NCBI GenBank assembly: GCA_947500555.1
Contig: CANMSE010000004.1
Location: 310,001-374,000 of the forward strand
Source of the DNA: an uncultured Fulvivirga sp.
GTDB lineage: Bacteria; Bacteroidota; Bacteroidia; Cytophagales; Cyclobacteriaceae
DNA length: 64,000 bases
Direction: 5' to 3'
Under the pieces are notes generated by a model that was not told the origin of the DNA, searched no databases, and worked only from the letters and a program-made list of their open reading frames with translations. Made by a program: the position numbers and the translations under genes. Positions 52,362 to 61,632 of the stretch are shown here, piece after piece; position 1 is the first letter of the stretch; each line of letters opens with the position of its first letter.

Positions 52362-55300
52362 TTACATTAACACCTCGCATTTTAATTCGGGGATCTTTTT
52401 CATTTCTTCGATCATTTCATTACTTGGATTGATGGTGAATTTCCTGGAGAGAAGCTCGGAGGCAATATTACTTTTGTGATCTACCAAATTAAACCGAAGG
52501 GAGAGATCACCTTTAAATTGGGTGCATATATTTTCGATCTGATCAATGACCTGACTATTGACTTCTTCGGCATTCATAGTCACAACGATGCCCTTGGTTT
52601 TTTTATCTCGTAGCTCACTCAATAATTCAATACTGTTAAGCTTTAATTCTAATCGTTGATCGCCCCATTTTTGTCTTGTTACTCTACCCTGCATGAAAAG
52701 GAACCATCCTTGCATCATATATTCTTTGAACTTAACGTAATCATCACCAAAGAAGAAAAAGGTGAAGTTTCCATTATAGTCTTCCACCGTAAGGGTACCA
52801 AAGGGTTTACCACCTTTGGTAGTACGGTGAGCAAAACCAGATACAATACCGGCCATACGAAGGTCTTTACCTTCTAATTCATCCAATTCTGATAATTTGG
52901 ATAACTCAATGTTACAGAAGCTGTCAATCTCAAATTCATAATCATCAAGTGGGTGACCTGAAATATAGAGCCCGACCACATCGCGTTCTATATTGAGCTT
53001 TTCAAATTCACCAAAAGGCTCAATATGTTCTACTTTAGGCTTTGGAGTATCTACTCCGGAAGCACCACCGAATAAACTGGCCTGAGCGCTTTCAGCTTCC
53101 ATTTGCATCTTATTGGCGTACTTGATCACCTTTTCAATCAGTGGTTGGTCGCCTTCCGGTGCATGGAGATATTGCCTTCGATGAAACTCTTCGAAACAAT
53201 CAAATGCTCCCGACATAGCCAGGCATTCAAAAGTCTTTTTGTTGACAGTACGCAGGTTTACACGTTCTGCAAAATCAAAAATATCTTTAAATGGGCCGTT
53301 TTCTTTTCGTTCTTCTATAATGGCTTCGACTGCAGCTTCACCACTACCTTTTATTGCACCAAGCCCAAAACGTATTTCACCATCCTTATTTACTGCAAAG
53401 TCTTTATAAGATTCGTTGACATGAGGCCCTAGTACTTTAATGCTTAAACTACGGCATTCTTCCATGAAGAATGTGACCTTCTCGATCTGACTTTGGTTGT
53501 GAGTAAGTACCGCAGCCATGTACTCGGCAGGGTAATGGGCTTTTATATAAGCTGTTTGATAAGCAACAAGCGAATAACATGTGGAGTGCGACTTATTAAA
53601 AGCATAAGCGGCAAAAGCTTCCCAGTCTTTCCAAACCTTTTCCAGTACTTCAGGGTCATGCCCCTTCTCTTTACCTCCATCAATAAACTTTGGCTTCAAC
53701 TTTTCCAGTAGGGCAAAGATCTTCTTACCCATGGCTTTGCGAAGTACATCCGCATCACCTTTGGAGAATCCGGCTAATTTTTGAGAAAGCAACATGACCT
53801 GCTCCTGATAGACCGTAATTCCATAGGTCTCGGCAAGGTTTTCCTCCATGTCAGCAATGTCATAGGCTATTTCTTCATCACCATGTTTCCTGGCAATAAA
53901 GTTAGGTATGTACTCCATTGGCCCCGGACGATACAAAGCGTTCATGGCAATTAAGTCTTCAAACTTATCGGGTTTGAGTGCTCTCAGGTGCTTTTGCATC
54001 CCTGGTGACTCAAACTGAAAGGTGCCATTGGTCTGACCTTTCTGATACAGTTCATAAGTCTTGGTATCATCTAGAGGAATAGCGTCAATGTCAATGTTCA
54101 CACCGTGTCTCGCTTTGATGATTTTCAATGCTGATTTAATGATGGTCAATGTTTTTAAACCCAGAAAATCCATTTTCAACATTCCTGCACTTTCTACCAC
54201 ACTGTTATCAAATTGTGTGATCAGCATGTCAGAATCTTTAGCTGTGGATACAGGAATAAATTTGGTGAGATCATCAGGGGTGATGATAACACCACAGGCG
54301 TGAGTGCCCGTATTTCTTACTGCACCTTCCAGCACTTTAGCCTGATTTAATACTTTAGCTTTGAGGTCATTTCCCTGTCGATAGTTCTCGAGTTCTTTTA
54401 CTTCTTTGAATGCCTTATCGAGTGATGTTCCCGGACGTTCAGGTACAAGTTTGGCAAGGTCCATAGCTTCACTTAATGATAATTCCATAACACGCGCAGC
54501 ATCACGAATGGAGGACTTAGCAGCCATGGTACCATAAGTAATAATTTGGGCCACCTGGTTTTTGCCATATTTATCAATGACGTATTGGATGACTTTGTCA
54601 CGACCTTCATCATCAAAGTCAATATCAATATCAGGAAGCGATACCCGGTCAGGGTTTAAGAAACGCTCAAATAGAAGATCGTAAGCTATAGGATCAACAT
54701 TGGTAATACCAATGCAATAGGCGACCACTGATCCGGCAGCGGAACCACGTCCCGGACCTACAGATACGCCCATTTCCCGGGCTTTTCTGGTAAAATCCTG
54801 AACAATCAGAAAGTAGCCGGGATAACCTGTATTCCTGATAGTTTCTAACTCGAAGTCTATTCTGTCCTTTATCTCATCGGATAACTCGTCATATCGTAGT
54901 TTTGCACCTTCATAAGTAAGGTGTCTCAGGTATGCGTTTTCACCACGTTTACCACCATCATCTTCATCCTGAGTATCTTTAAATTCTTCAGGGATATCAA
55001 ATGCCGGAAGTAATACATCTCTGTCAAGTTTGTAAACCTCAATTTTATCGATAAGCTCCGTCAGATTTTCTATCGCTTCAGGGATATCACCAAAAATACT
55101 TTTCATCTCGTCCTGAGATTTGAAGTAGAACTGATCATTCGGGAAGCCAAATCTAAAACCACGACCTCTTCCCTTAGGAGTTGAGACCATTTCGCCTTCT
55201 TTCACACAAAGGAGGACATCATGTGCCTCATGATCTTCTTTGTTTAAATAATAAACATCATTGGCAGCTATCACCTTGACATTATATTTTTTAGCAAATT

Positions 55301-56591
55301 CCAGCAGTACTTCGTTTACTCTGTTTTCTTCTTCCAGGTTATGCCTGATAAGTTCTACATAGAAGTCATCTTTAAACACTTCATGATACCACTGAAAGGC
55401 CTCCTCAGCCTGGTGTTCACCTACATTTAGTATCAGACTAGGTATTTCACAGTAGAGCCCACCGGTCAATGCGATTACATCATTGGAGTACTCTTTGATA
55501 AGTTCCTTATCGATCCTTGGGTATATGCCGTAGAGCCCTTCAATGTAGGCCAGGGAGCTTAGCTTGGCCAGATTATGATAGCCATTTTTATTTTTAGCAA
55601 TCAGTACCTGATTAAATCTTTTGTCTGGATTGTCCTTGGTAAACTTTAATGTTTTGCGCTCTTCTGCAACGAAAAACTCACAGCCAATTATTGGTTTTAT
55701 TTCATTACTGATTGCTTCCCGAACAAATTTGAAAGCACCAAACATATTGCCTAAGTCCGTAAGGGTTACCGCAGGCATATTGTACTCTTTCGCTTTTTCT
55801 ATTATGCCTTTAACATTAGGGACTGCCTGCAAAACAGAATATTGAGAATGAACATGAAGATGAACAAAAGGATGATCAATTTCCTGAACGACTTCTTGAT
55901 CTACTCCAAAATTGGTCGTTTGGTTTTTTTCCTGCTGAGCGAAATTCGCATCTTCCAGCTTAGGAGCCTCATAAACTATATCAGTAGGTGAAATATCATC
56001 TAAGGGCTTAACAACTTTCTCATGGATCAGGCCAAAGAAACATTTGGCAGTCGCATCAACGTCATAAGCTGCATCATGGGCATCGGTAAAACCTTCTCCA
56101 AATAGTTTTTCATGTAACTCAATCAGCTTGGGTGATTTCAGTTTTCCACCTATACCACCAGCAAGCTGACAAAATTCCTTTGATACTTCTGAAGTATCTA
56201 TACTTTCTTTTTCTAGAAGCGCACTACCTAAATTTTTCTGATCTGTCCGGACAAACTCAGTTCCAACAATACGATTATCAAAATCAATATTGTGACCAAT
56301 AATTACATTGGACTTATTAAGATCATCCTGAAACTTGCCAAGTACCTCCTCAAGTGGATGCCCCTCTTCTGTAGCCCTTTTAGTCGAAATGCCATGAATT
56401 TTTTCCGAATTAAAAGGAATGGTAAAGCCATCCGGCTTAACAATAAAGTTTTCGCTATTGATAAGGTTTCCTTTATTGTCATGAAGCTGCCAGGCCAGTT
56501 GAACCAGACGGGGCCAGTTTTCAAGATCAGTAATAGGTGCGCTATAGCTGTGCGGAAGACCAGTGGTCTCGGTATCAAAAATTAAGTACAT
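52362..56591 (-). CDS. dnaE: DNA polymerase III alpha subunit with N-terminal DEDDh exonuclease
   Basis: Replicative polymerase of 1409 residues, about 200 longer than usual DnaE. Residues 1-190 are a DnaQ-like 3'-5' exonuclease: IFDTETTGL (D6, E8), IIGHNIDFDN (N101, D105) and HDAAYD (H172, D177). A PHP domain begins at about 240 (VHLHVHSQYS) but TDH is TDL at 280, and the usual NDVHY reads NDVYY, so two metal ligands are lost. Then polymerase motifs: VGPGRGSAAGS, LPDIDIDFDDEGRD, a tandem HhH region, and a C-terminal OB domain. Single gene on the minus strand, convergent with the SPFH gene. The fusion places proofreading on the same chain as synthesis. Confidence 0.96.
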   Translation of the reverse strand: MYLIFDTETTGLPHSYSAPITDLENWPRLVQLAWQLHDNKGNLINSENFIVKPDGFTIPFNSEKIHGISTKRATEEGHPLEEVLGKFQDDLNKSNVIIGHNIDFDNRIVGTEFVRTDQKNLGSALLEKESIDTSEVSKEFCQLAGGIGGKLKSPKLIELHEKLFGEGFTDAHDAAYDVDATAKCFFGLIHEKVVKPLDDISPTDIVYEAPKLEDANFAQQEKNQTTNFGVDQEVVQEIDHPFVHLHVHSQYSVLQAVPNVKGIIEKAKEYNMPAVTLTDLGNMFGAFKFVREAISNEIKPIIGCEFFVAEERKTLKFTKDNPDKRFNQVLIAKNKNGYHNLAKLSSLAYIEGLYGIYPRIDKELIKEYSNDVIALTGGLYCEIPSLILNVGEHQAEEAFQWYHEVFKDDFYVELIRHNLEEENRVNEVLLEFAKKYNVKVIAANDVYYLNKEDHEAHDVLLCVKEGEMVSTPKGRGRGFRFGFPNDQFYFKSQDEMKSIFGDIPEAIENLTELIDKIEVYKLDRDVLLPAFDIPEEFKDTQDEDDGGKRGENAYLRHLTYEGAKLRYDELSDEIKDRIDFELETIRNTGYPGYFLIVQDFTRKAREMGVSVGPGRGSAAGSVVAYCIGITNVDPIAYDLLFERFLNPDRVSLPDIDIDFDDEGRDKVIQYVIDKYGKNQVAQIITYGTMAAKSSIRDAARVMELSLSEAMDLAKLVPERPGTSLDKAFKEVKELENYRQGNDLKAKVLNQAKVLEGAVRNTGTHACGVIITPDDLTKFIPVSTAKDSDMLITQFDNSVVESAGMLKMDFLGLKTLTIIKSALKIIKARHGVNIDIDAIPLDDTKTYELYQKGQTNGTFQFESPGMQKHLRALKPDKFEDLIAMNALYRPGPMEYIPNFIARKHGDEEIAYDIADMEENLAETYGITVYQEQVMLLSQKLAGFSKGDADVLRKAMGKKIFALLEKLKPKFIDGGKEKGHDPEVLEKVWKDWEAFAAYAFNKSHSTCYSLVAYQTAYIKAHYPAEYMAAVLTHNQSQIEKVTFFMEECRSLSIKVLGPHVNESYKDFAVNKDGEIRFGLGAIKGSGEAAVEAIIEERKENGPFKDIFDFAERVNLRTVNKKTFECLAMSGAFDCFEEFHRRQYLHAPEGDQPLIEKVIKYANKMQMEAESAQASLFGGASGVDTPKPKVEHIEPFGEFEKLNIERDVVGLYISGHPLDDYEFEIDSFCNIELSKLSELDELEGKDLRMAGIVSGFAHRTTKGGKPFGTLTVEDYNGNFTFFFFGDDYVKFKEYMMQGWFLFMQGRVTRQKWGDQRLELKLNSIELLSELRDKKTKGIVVTMNAEEVNSQVIDQIENICTQFKGDLSLRFNLVDHKSNIASELLSRKFTINPSNEMIEEMKKIPELKCEVLM

Positions 56592-56834
56592 TCAGTAGCA
56601 GTTGTAGTGGTTATTTAATCGTCAGCATTAGGGAGGCTGAAGCGAATTAAATGTAGTATCAAATATCGGAAAATCTTCACTTAAATGATGATGATCTGTT
56701 AGTATTATTTATACCATTAATTAGCTATCTCTTTGATAATCAATATCCTTTGACGGGCAGATATTTTCATTGTTCAATTATATTTCATACATTCTGAAAA
56801 TTTTCAAAATATCAGAACTAATACTATTTGGCTT

Positions 56835-57392
56835 ATGAAAAAATCTTATCTAATTATTTTGTCCTTCTTGGCGATAGGGTTGTCCTATTCAAGTTATGGA
56901 CAAGTGCAAAAAGGAGATTCGAATATCGGATTTGGGTTCGATACAAACTCTTTGAGTGGTGATAACGGAGAAAGTAGGACTAACCTCTTTTTAAGCTACA
57001 CCTACTTTTTAAGTAATCGTATATCAATAGGACTTGGACCCAGATTAGGATGGGTGAAAGATGCAAATGATCAAAAGAATAACACTCTGGGCTACAACAT
57101 ATTTTTAAACTATTCTTTTGTTTCTGAAAACGGTTTCGTCTTACCGTATTTTGGAGGGCAATTTTCCAGAGTATCTCAAAAACAGGAAGGGACAGAAGCC
57201 ATTGCAACTAGCAGTGTTGGTGGCAACATAGGTATAAAATTCTTTTTGACTGAAAGGTTAAATATCGATAACAACTTTAGCTATGCCCGAGTAATTTCAG
57301 GGAATAGTACTTTGGATGATCTGGGCATTGATGCAGATGCCACACTTATTCAGTTGAATATAGGTATTGGTTACATAATAGGGAGGAGATAA
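56835..57392 (+). CDS. Outer-membrane beta-barrel protein, first of tandem pair
   Basis: 185 residues. Signal peptide ends YSSYGQ, then QKGDSNIGFGFD, a repeated motif shared with the next gene. Eight-strand-like alternating pattern ends RLNIDNNFSYARV and LIQLNIGIGYIIGRR, with the aromatic-rich last strand of an outer-membrane barrel. Belongs to the OmpW/porin-like PF13568 group by pattern only. The following paralogue starts three bases after its stop, so this is the first gene of a three-gene operon. No partner known. Confidence 0.85.
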   Translation: MKKSYLIILSFLAIGLSYSSYGQVQKGDSNIGFGFDTNSLSGDNGESRTNLFLSYTYFLSNRISIGLGPRLGWVKDANDQKNNTLGYNIFLNYSFVSENGFVLPYFGGQFSRVSQKQEGTEAIATSSVGGNIGIKFFLTERLNIDNNFSYARVISGNSTLDDLGIDADATLIQLNIGIGYIIGRR

Positions 57393-57395
57393 ACG

Positions 57396-58085
57396 ATGAA
57401 AAAATATATGCTATTCGCATTGATATTTACAAGTGTAACTGTTGGTGCTCAGGTTCAAAAAGGTGATAGTAACATTGGAACCAATCTTGGAATTATAAGT
57501 CAAAAAGGCGATGAACCATTGCTTTCTTATTCGACAACATACCTGTCTCTAAATTATCAATATTACATTTCTAATAAGGTTTCTTTAGGGATAGCCCCGG
57601 CTTGGAATGTCTCAAAAGTATTGGATGGTGCTTTTGCTGTGAGGTCAAGAAGCCTAAACTTTTTTATGGACTATAACTTTCTGAGTGCTAATGGAAAAGT
57701 TATGCCTTATATAGGCGTTAAATATACCACCATGCTGACTAAAGTCGAATTTGAAGATCTTGCTGCTGGCATAGGTGTTTTGGGTGGTGCAACCGATGAT
57801 ATTTTAGATCCAGGTACGATTCCTGGTGGAGGTGGGATTACCCTACCAGAAGGTGAATTCATTCTTGAATATAGACGAAGTATTTTTTCCTTATCGACTG
57901 GAATAAAATTCTTTGTTACGGAACGATTAAATATTGACAACAATCTTACTATAGGAACAGTATTGAACGAAACGGTTGAAGCTGAATTTTTTGGTACTTC
58001 TGCAGATCTTGGCACGGATGATCCCGGCAGATTAATCCAGTTTACAATAGGTTTTGGTTACATTATTGGTAAAAGAGGAAGTTGA
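57396..58085 (+). CDS. Outer-membrane beta-barrel protein, second of tandem pair
   Basis: 229 residues, similar to the previous gene: signal peptide ends VGAQ, then VQKGDSNIGTNLG (same motif), and the tail FFVTERLNIDNNLTIGTV and LIQFTIGFGYIIGKRGS. The middle loop is longer, with a Gly/Asp-rich insert (GGATDDILDPGTIPGGGG). So a tandem duplication followed by divergence. Its stop is one base before the next gene's start, and three bases separate it from the first barrel. Located in the outer membrane by pattern. Function unknown. Confidence 0.85.
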   Translation: MKKYMLFALIFTSVTVGAQVQKGDSNIGTNLGIISQKGDEPLLSYSTTYLSLNYQYYISNKVSLGIAPAWNVSKVLDGAFAVRSRSLNFFMDYNFLSANGKVMPYIGVKYTTMLTKVEFEDLAAGIGVLGGATDDILDPGTIPGGGGITLPEGEFILEYRRSIFSLSTGIKFFVTERLNIDNNLTIGTVLNETVEAEFFGTSADLGTDDPGRLIQFTIGFGYIIGKRGS

Positions 58086-58086
58086 T

Positions 58087-60105
58087 TTGAAAAATTTAAT
58101 ATCACTAAAACTAATTCTTTTGTTATTTACTGGGTACATCTCAAGTGCCCAGCAAATCTCTTTTGTACCTGTTGGAAAGTTAACCTCATCATTGGATAGG
58201 GTTACTGCAGTGGCTTTTTCATCAGATGCCAAATTTATGGTAGCTGGTGATAGAAAAGGCAATCTACAAGTTTGGGATTTAGACGAATTAAGACCTTTAG
58301 GAAAGGCGAAGGTGGGAGATGATGTTGTTCACCTTGAATTCCTTAAAGATAATACTGAGGTTTTGGCAGTAAATGCCAGTGGGAAACTAACCTACTTCTT
58401 TAGCAATAATTTATCTAAGAGCAATGAGGGAAGTATCTCTGATACTCCAATTTTGGCAGTAGTTGATCCAGAAAAACAGTTTATAAGTTATATTAATAAA
58501 TCAAATGAACTAAAAGTATTTAGCCTAAGAGCTAATATGCTACAGGCTACAGTTAATATTTCAAATAGAGTTAAGAAACCCATCTATTTAGGCTACGACC
58601 GATTTGGACAACAATTGGCTATAATGGGTGAAGATGGCACAACCATCATATGCAACCCTACCAATCAAAGAATAGTAAGGGAAGCAAAATTACGAAGTGA
58701 TGAATTTGATGGCTCATCGTCAGTTATGCATGCTGGAGCATCTAATAAGGCAAGTGACTTATTTGTTACCGGAGTGCAGGAAGTATTTATACCTAAAGGC
58801 GGTATTCAAGGGGGGCAACCAGAAAGGAGAAATAGTATTTTAGCTTATGACTGGGACTCTTCAAATGAAATAAAGCGAATAAGGGTGAACAATCGAGTCG
58901 ATGAGATTATCCTTGGGCCTGGACCCACTCATATTGCGTACTATACAAACAAAAGGTTCCAAATATCTTTAGTAGATCTAGAGCAGGGAGCGGAGGTAAG
59001 TTCTGTTACGTTAGAAGAGTTTCCCGAAGTTATTCAAATAGCAGAAGACGATTCTTACCTGGGTGCTGGTGATAAAAACGGAACCATTCATTTATTTGAA
59101 TTACAAAGAAACTCATCTCCCAAAATAAAGATTACTAAGCCTCCAATGAATAGGAATTATGGTGAAACTGTAATCGAAAAAACACAACTCGATTTAGAGG
59201 GAGTTTTGTCAGATGGAGCGAAGATTAAAAAGGTGAGTATCAATGGACAAGAAGCTGAAATACTACCCAACGGTAAGTTTAGTGCGAATGTTAATCTGAT
59301 ACCAGGTAAAAATAAAGTGCGTGTTGTAGCTGAAGATTATAAATCTAATACTGTTTTTAAAGATGTTTATGTAACCCGTAATCCAGATTTAGATATACCT
59401 GCAGATATTGCCCGAGGCGATCATAGCTCACAGAAAAGAGTTGCTTTGGTAATCGGTAATGCTGCTTATGAAGGAGCAGGAGCTCTTTTTAATACTACTA
59501 ATGACGCCAAAGCCATGGGCGAGACATTAAAGGAGCTGGGGTTTGAAGTGACTTCTGTCATAGATGGCTCTTATGAAGATATGAAACGAGCAATTTACTC
59601 CTTCGGTGATGCCATAAGAGATGTAGACGTATCAGTTTTCTTTTATGCGGGGCATGGTTTAGAAATAGAAGGAGTTAACTATTTGGTTCCAGTAGATTCT
59701 GAAATTAATAGCCCATTAGATGTAAAGTTAAAAACCGTTCCATTAACGGGGGTATTGAGGACTATCGAATATGCTAATGAAGATGGGTTAAATATGATTA
59801 TTCTAGATGCTTGTAGAAACAACCCATTTCCTACAGGTAAAAGAGGAGGTGCTGGTTTGGCAAAGTCTACCCCTCCCGGAGGAACTTTAATAGCTTATTC
59901 GACTTCTCCCGGAAGTGTTGCCTCAGATGGTGATGGTGATAATGGATTGTATACAGGAGAGTTAATAAAGCAAATGAAAACACCTCAAAGAATAGAGGAT
60001 GTTTTTATGAGAACCAGAAATAGCGTTGAAGAGTTAAGTGGTGGAAATCAACAGCCCTGGGAAGAGGCAAGACTAAAAGGCATATTCTATTTGAAATTTA
60101 ATTAG
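58087..60105 (+). CDS. Caspase-like (C14) protease with WD40-like propeller, TTG start
   Basis: Signal peptide (from TTG 58087: MKNLISLKLILLLFTGYISS) and then WD40-like blades over about 25-350 (LTSSLDRVTAVAFSSDAKFM and AGDRKGNLQVWDL among the clearer ones). An Ig-like link (about 350-440) precedes a C14/caspase domain of 222 residues with RVALVIGNAAYEGA, the catalytic His523 in FFYAGHGLE and Cys576 in LDACRNNPF (both numbered from this start). RRGAGLAK-like loop and LIAYSTSPGS follow as in bacterial caspase-like proteins. Start is at TTG with the ribosome-binding AGAGGAAG seven bases upstream; the longer frame begins at another TTG. Operon with the two barrels. Substrate unknown. Confidence 0.9.
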   Translation: MKNLISLKLILLLFTGYISSAQQISFVPVGKLTSSLDRVTAVAFSSDAKFMVAGDRKGNLQVWDLDELRPLGKAKVGDDVVHLEFLKDNTEVLAVNASGKLTYFFSNNLSKSNEGSISDTPILAVVDPEKQFISYINKSNELKVFSLRANMLQATVNISNRVKKPIYLGYDRFGQQLAIMGEDGTTIICNPTNQRIVREAKLRSDEFDGSSSVMHAGASNKASDLFVTGVQEVFIPKGGIQGGQPERRNSILAYDWDSSNEIKRIRVNNRVDEIILGPGPTHIAYYTNKRFQISLVDLEQGAEVSSVTLEEFPEVIQIAEDDSYLGAGDKNGTIHLFELQRNSSPKIKITKPPMNRNYGETVIEKTQLDLEGVLSDGAKIKKVSINGQEAEILPNGKFSANVNLIPGKNKVRVVAEDYKSNTVFKDVYVTRNPDLDIPADIARGDHSSQKRVALVIGNAAYEGAGALFNTTNDAKAMGETLKELGFEVTSVIDGSYEDMKRAIYSFGDAIRDVDVSVFFYAGHGLEIEGVNYLVPVDSEINSPLDVKLKTVPLTGVLRTIEYANEDGLNMIILDACRNNPFPTGKRGGAGLAKSTPPGGTLIAYSTSPGSVASDGDGDNGLYTGELIKQMKTPQRIEDVFMRTRNSVEELSGGNQQPWEEARLKGIFYLKFN

Positions 60106-60373
60106 ACTCCTCTGCTTTTGAATGTCTGAGGTATTTAAACCAGTATACCATTGCAAAAATAGAGGGTATAAAGAAAAGCATAAGCCACCATTGCACTTTG
60201 TCAATCAGTCGGAAAGATTCATTGCGCGAAACATGATATCCATAGATAATAAAGGTCGAGGAGGACAGAAAAAATAGATGTTGGATGTTATTGGGAATTG
60301 ATTGAGTTAGTGAGGTGTAAACAATAACCGCAATTAGTACTATAGGTAACGCTAACAGAAGATTCTTTATCAT
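60098..60373 (-). CDS. Small two-helix membrane protein
   Basis: 91 residues. Helices about 4-22, 30-48 and 62-81 are likely, the last as VQWWLMLFFIPSIFAMVYWF. The start overlaps the rsmG stop by 4 bases (ATGA on the minus strand), so translation is coupled to rsmG. The stop overlaps the convergent caspase-like gene by eight bases. No family recognised; function unknown. Confidence 0.7.
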   Translation of the reverse strand: MIKNLLLALPIVLIAVIVYTSLTQSIPNNIQHLFFLSSSTFIIYGYHVSRNESFRLIDKVQWWLMLFFIPSIFAMVYWFKYLRHSKAEESN

Positions 60374-61002
60374 TTATGTGCAGGTATATAAAGGACTTTC
60401 TTGGTTTCGAAAAAGTCTTCTTTGAAGTAGTCTTTTAACTCGTATAACGTGTATTTTTTTTTTGCCTCTTTTAATTCTTCAGTCAGATCTCCACCCTTTA
60501 AATAAAGTATTCCATTATTTAAAGAATGATTATTTTCTTTCTTAAACTTTTTACTGACCCATTGGTAAAAAGGCTTAAGTCTGGTGACCGCTCTGCTAAC
60601 TACAAAATCAAACTTTTGATCTATTTGTTCAGCTCTGGAATGTTCAACCTTGACATTTTGTAGACCCAATGCATCAGCAATAGCCTGTACTACTTTGATT
60701 TTTTTACCAATCGAATCAACAAGTAGGAATTTCGTTTTAGGAAAAAGTATAGCTAGTGGTATTCCTGGAAAACCACCTCCAGTTCCGACATCCAATATAT
60801 CGGCACCTTCTTTAAAGTTTATTATTCTAGCGATTCCCAACGAGTGTAATACATGTCTAAGATAAAGCTCCTCAATATCCTTTCTGCTTATTACATTAAT
60901 TTGAGCATTCCACTCTTCATAAAGGTCTTTCAAAGCATCAAATTGGGCTTTTTGAGTAGGGGAGAGTTGACTGAAATAATGAGATATAATTTTTGAACTC
61001 AT
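60370..61002 (-). CDS. rsmG: 16S rRNA m7G527 methyltransferase RsmG
   Basis: SAM-dependent methylation of G527 of 16S rRNA. 210 residues. DVGTGGGFPGIPLAILFP (SAM motif I, typical of GidB/RsmG) at about 71-88, LLVDSIGKKIKVVQAIADAL, and the later FVVSRAVTRLKPFYQW motif. The first part (LSPTQKAQFDALKDLYEEWNAQINVISRKD) is the family N-terminal helix. 21 bases from the sigma factor stop and a 4-base overlap with the small membrane protein: a co-transcribed minus-strand cluster. Confidence 0.96.
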   Translation of the reverse strand: MSSKIISHYFSQLSPTQKAQFDALKDLYEEWNAQINVISRKDIEELYLRHVLHSLGIARIINFKEGADILDVGTGGGFPGIPLAILFPKTKFLLVDSIGKKIKVVQAIADALGLQNVKVEHSRAEQIDQKFDFVVSRAVTRLKPFYQWVSKKFKKENNHSLNNGILYLKGGDLTEELKEAKKKYTLYELKDYFKEDFFETKKVLYIPAHK

Positions 61003-61023
61003 CGGATCTTTGAGCTAAAGAAC

Positions 61024-61632
61024 TTAAATGTGCTCTTTCTTATTTTTTACCAGATCATACATCAGCTCACGAGCGCGGTGTAGTTGAGCCTTAACAGTTC
61101 CTAACGGAGCATCTAGTTCCGTTGCAATCTCTTCATAAGAAAGCTCCTCAAAATAGCGTAAGCGAACAAGGCGTTGATATTTGGCTGGTAACTTGGTAAC
61201 GAACATTTGGATCAACTCAATTTTCTGGCTTTTGATAGCAACCTCTTGAGGGTTGAGGTTTTTATCTTCTACGTCTATACCGACAGCTTCGCCATTATCA
61301 TCTGTATAGGAAGTATCCAAACTCATGGTGTCCAACCTCTTCTTACGAATAAAATCAATAGCGTTGTTTGTGGCTATTCTGAACAACCATGTGCTGAAGG
61401 TAAAGTCTTTTTTAAATTTGTGTAGGTTCTTAAATGACTTGGCAAACGCTTCAATGGTTAAATCTTCGGCATCATCTACATTTCTGACCATTTTTAGTAC
61501 CATATGATAAACAGGACGCTTGTAGCGCTCCATTAGCATGGCGTAGGCTTGTTCATCACCTTCTTTTACTGCTTGATCTATTAACTTAAAATCTTCTAAG
61601 GCCTTGTCAGAAAATTGTTTTTTTAGCTCCAT
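61024..61632 (-). CDS. Sigma-70 family RNA polymerase sigma factor (ECF-like)
   Basis: 202 residues. Region 2 (about 25-95): YAMLMERYKRPVYHMVLKMV, DAEDLTIEAFAKSF and TWLFRIATNNAIDFIRKKR. Region 4 (about 145-195): LPAKYQRLVRLRYFEELSYEEIA, LDAPLGTVKAQLHRAREL. A 50-residue acidic linker lies between. No regions 1 or 3, as expected of ECF sigma factors. No anti-sigma gene is adjacent. Overlaps the upstream glycosyltransferase by ten bases and precedes rsmG by 21, so it is transcribed with them. The regulon is unknown. Confidence 0.93.
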   Translation of the reverse strand: MELKKQFSDKALEDFKLIDQAVKEGDEQAYAMLMERYKRPVYHMVLKMVRNVDDAEDLTIEAFAKSFKNLHKFKKDFTFSTWLFRIATNNAIDFIRKKRLDTMSLDTSYTDDNGEAVGIDVEDKNLNPQEVAIKSQKIELIQMFVTKLPAKYQRLVRLRYFEELSYEEIATELDAPLGTVKAQLHRARELMYDLVKNKKEHI

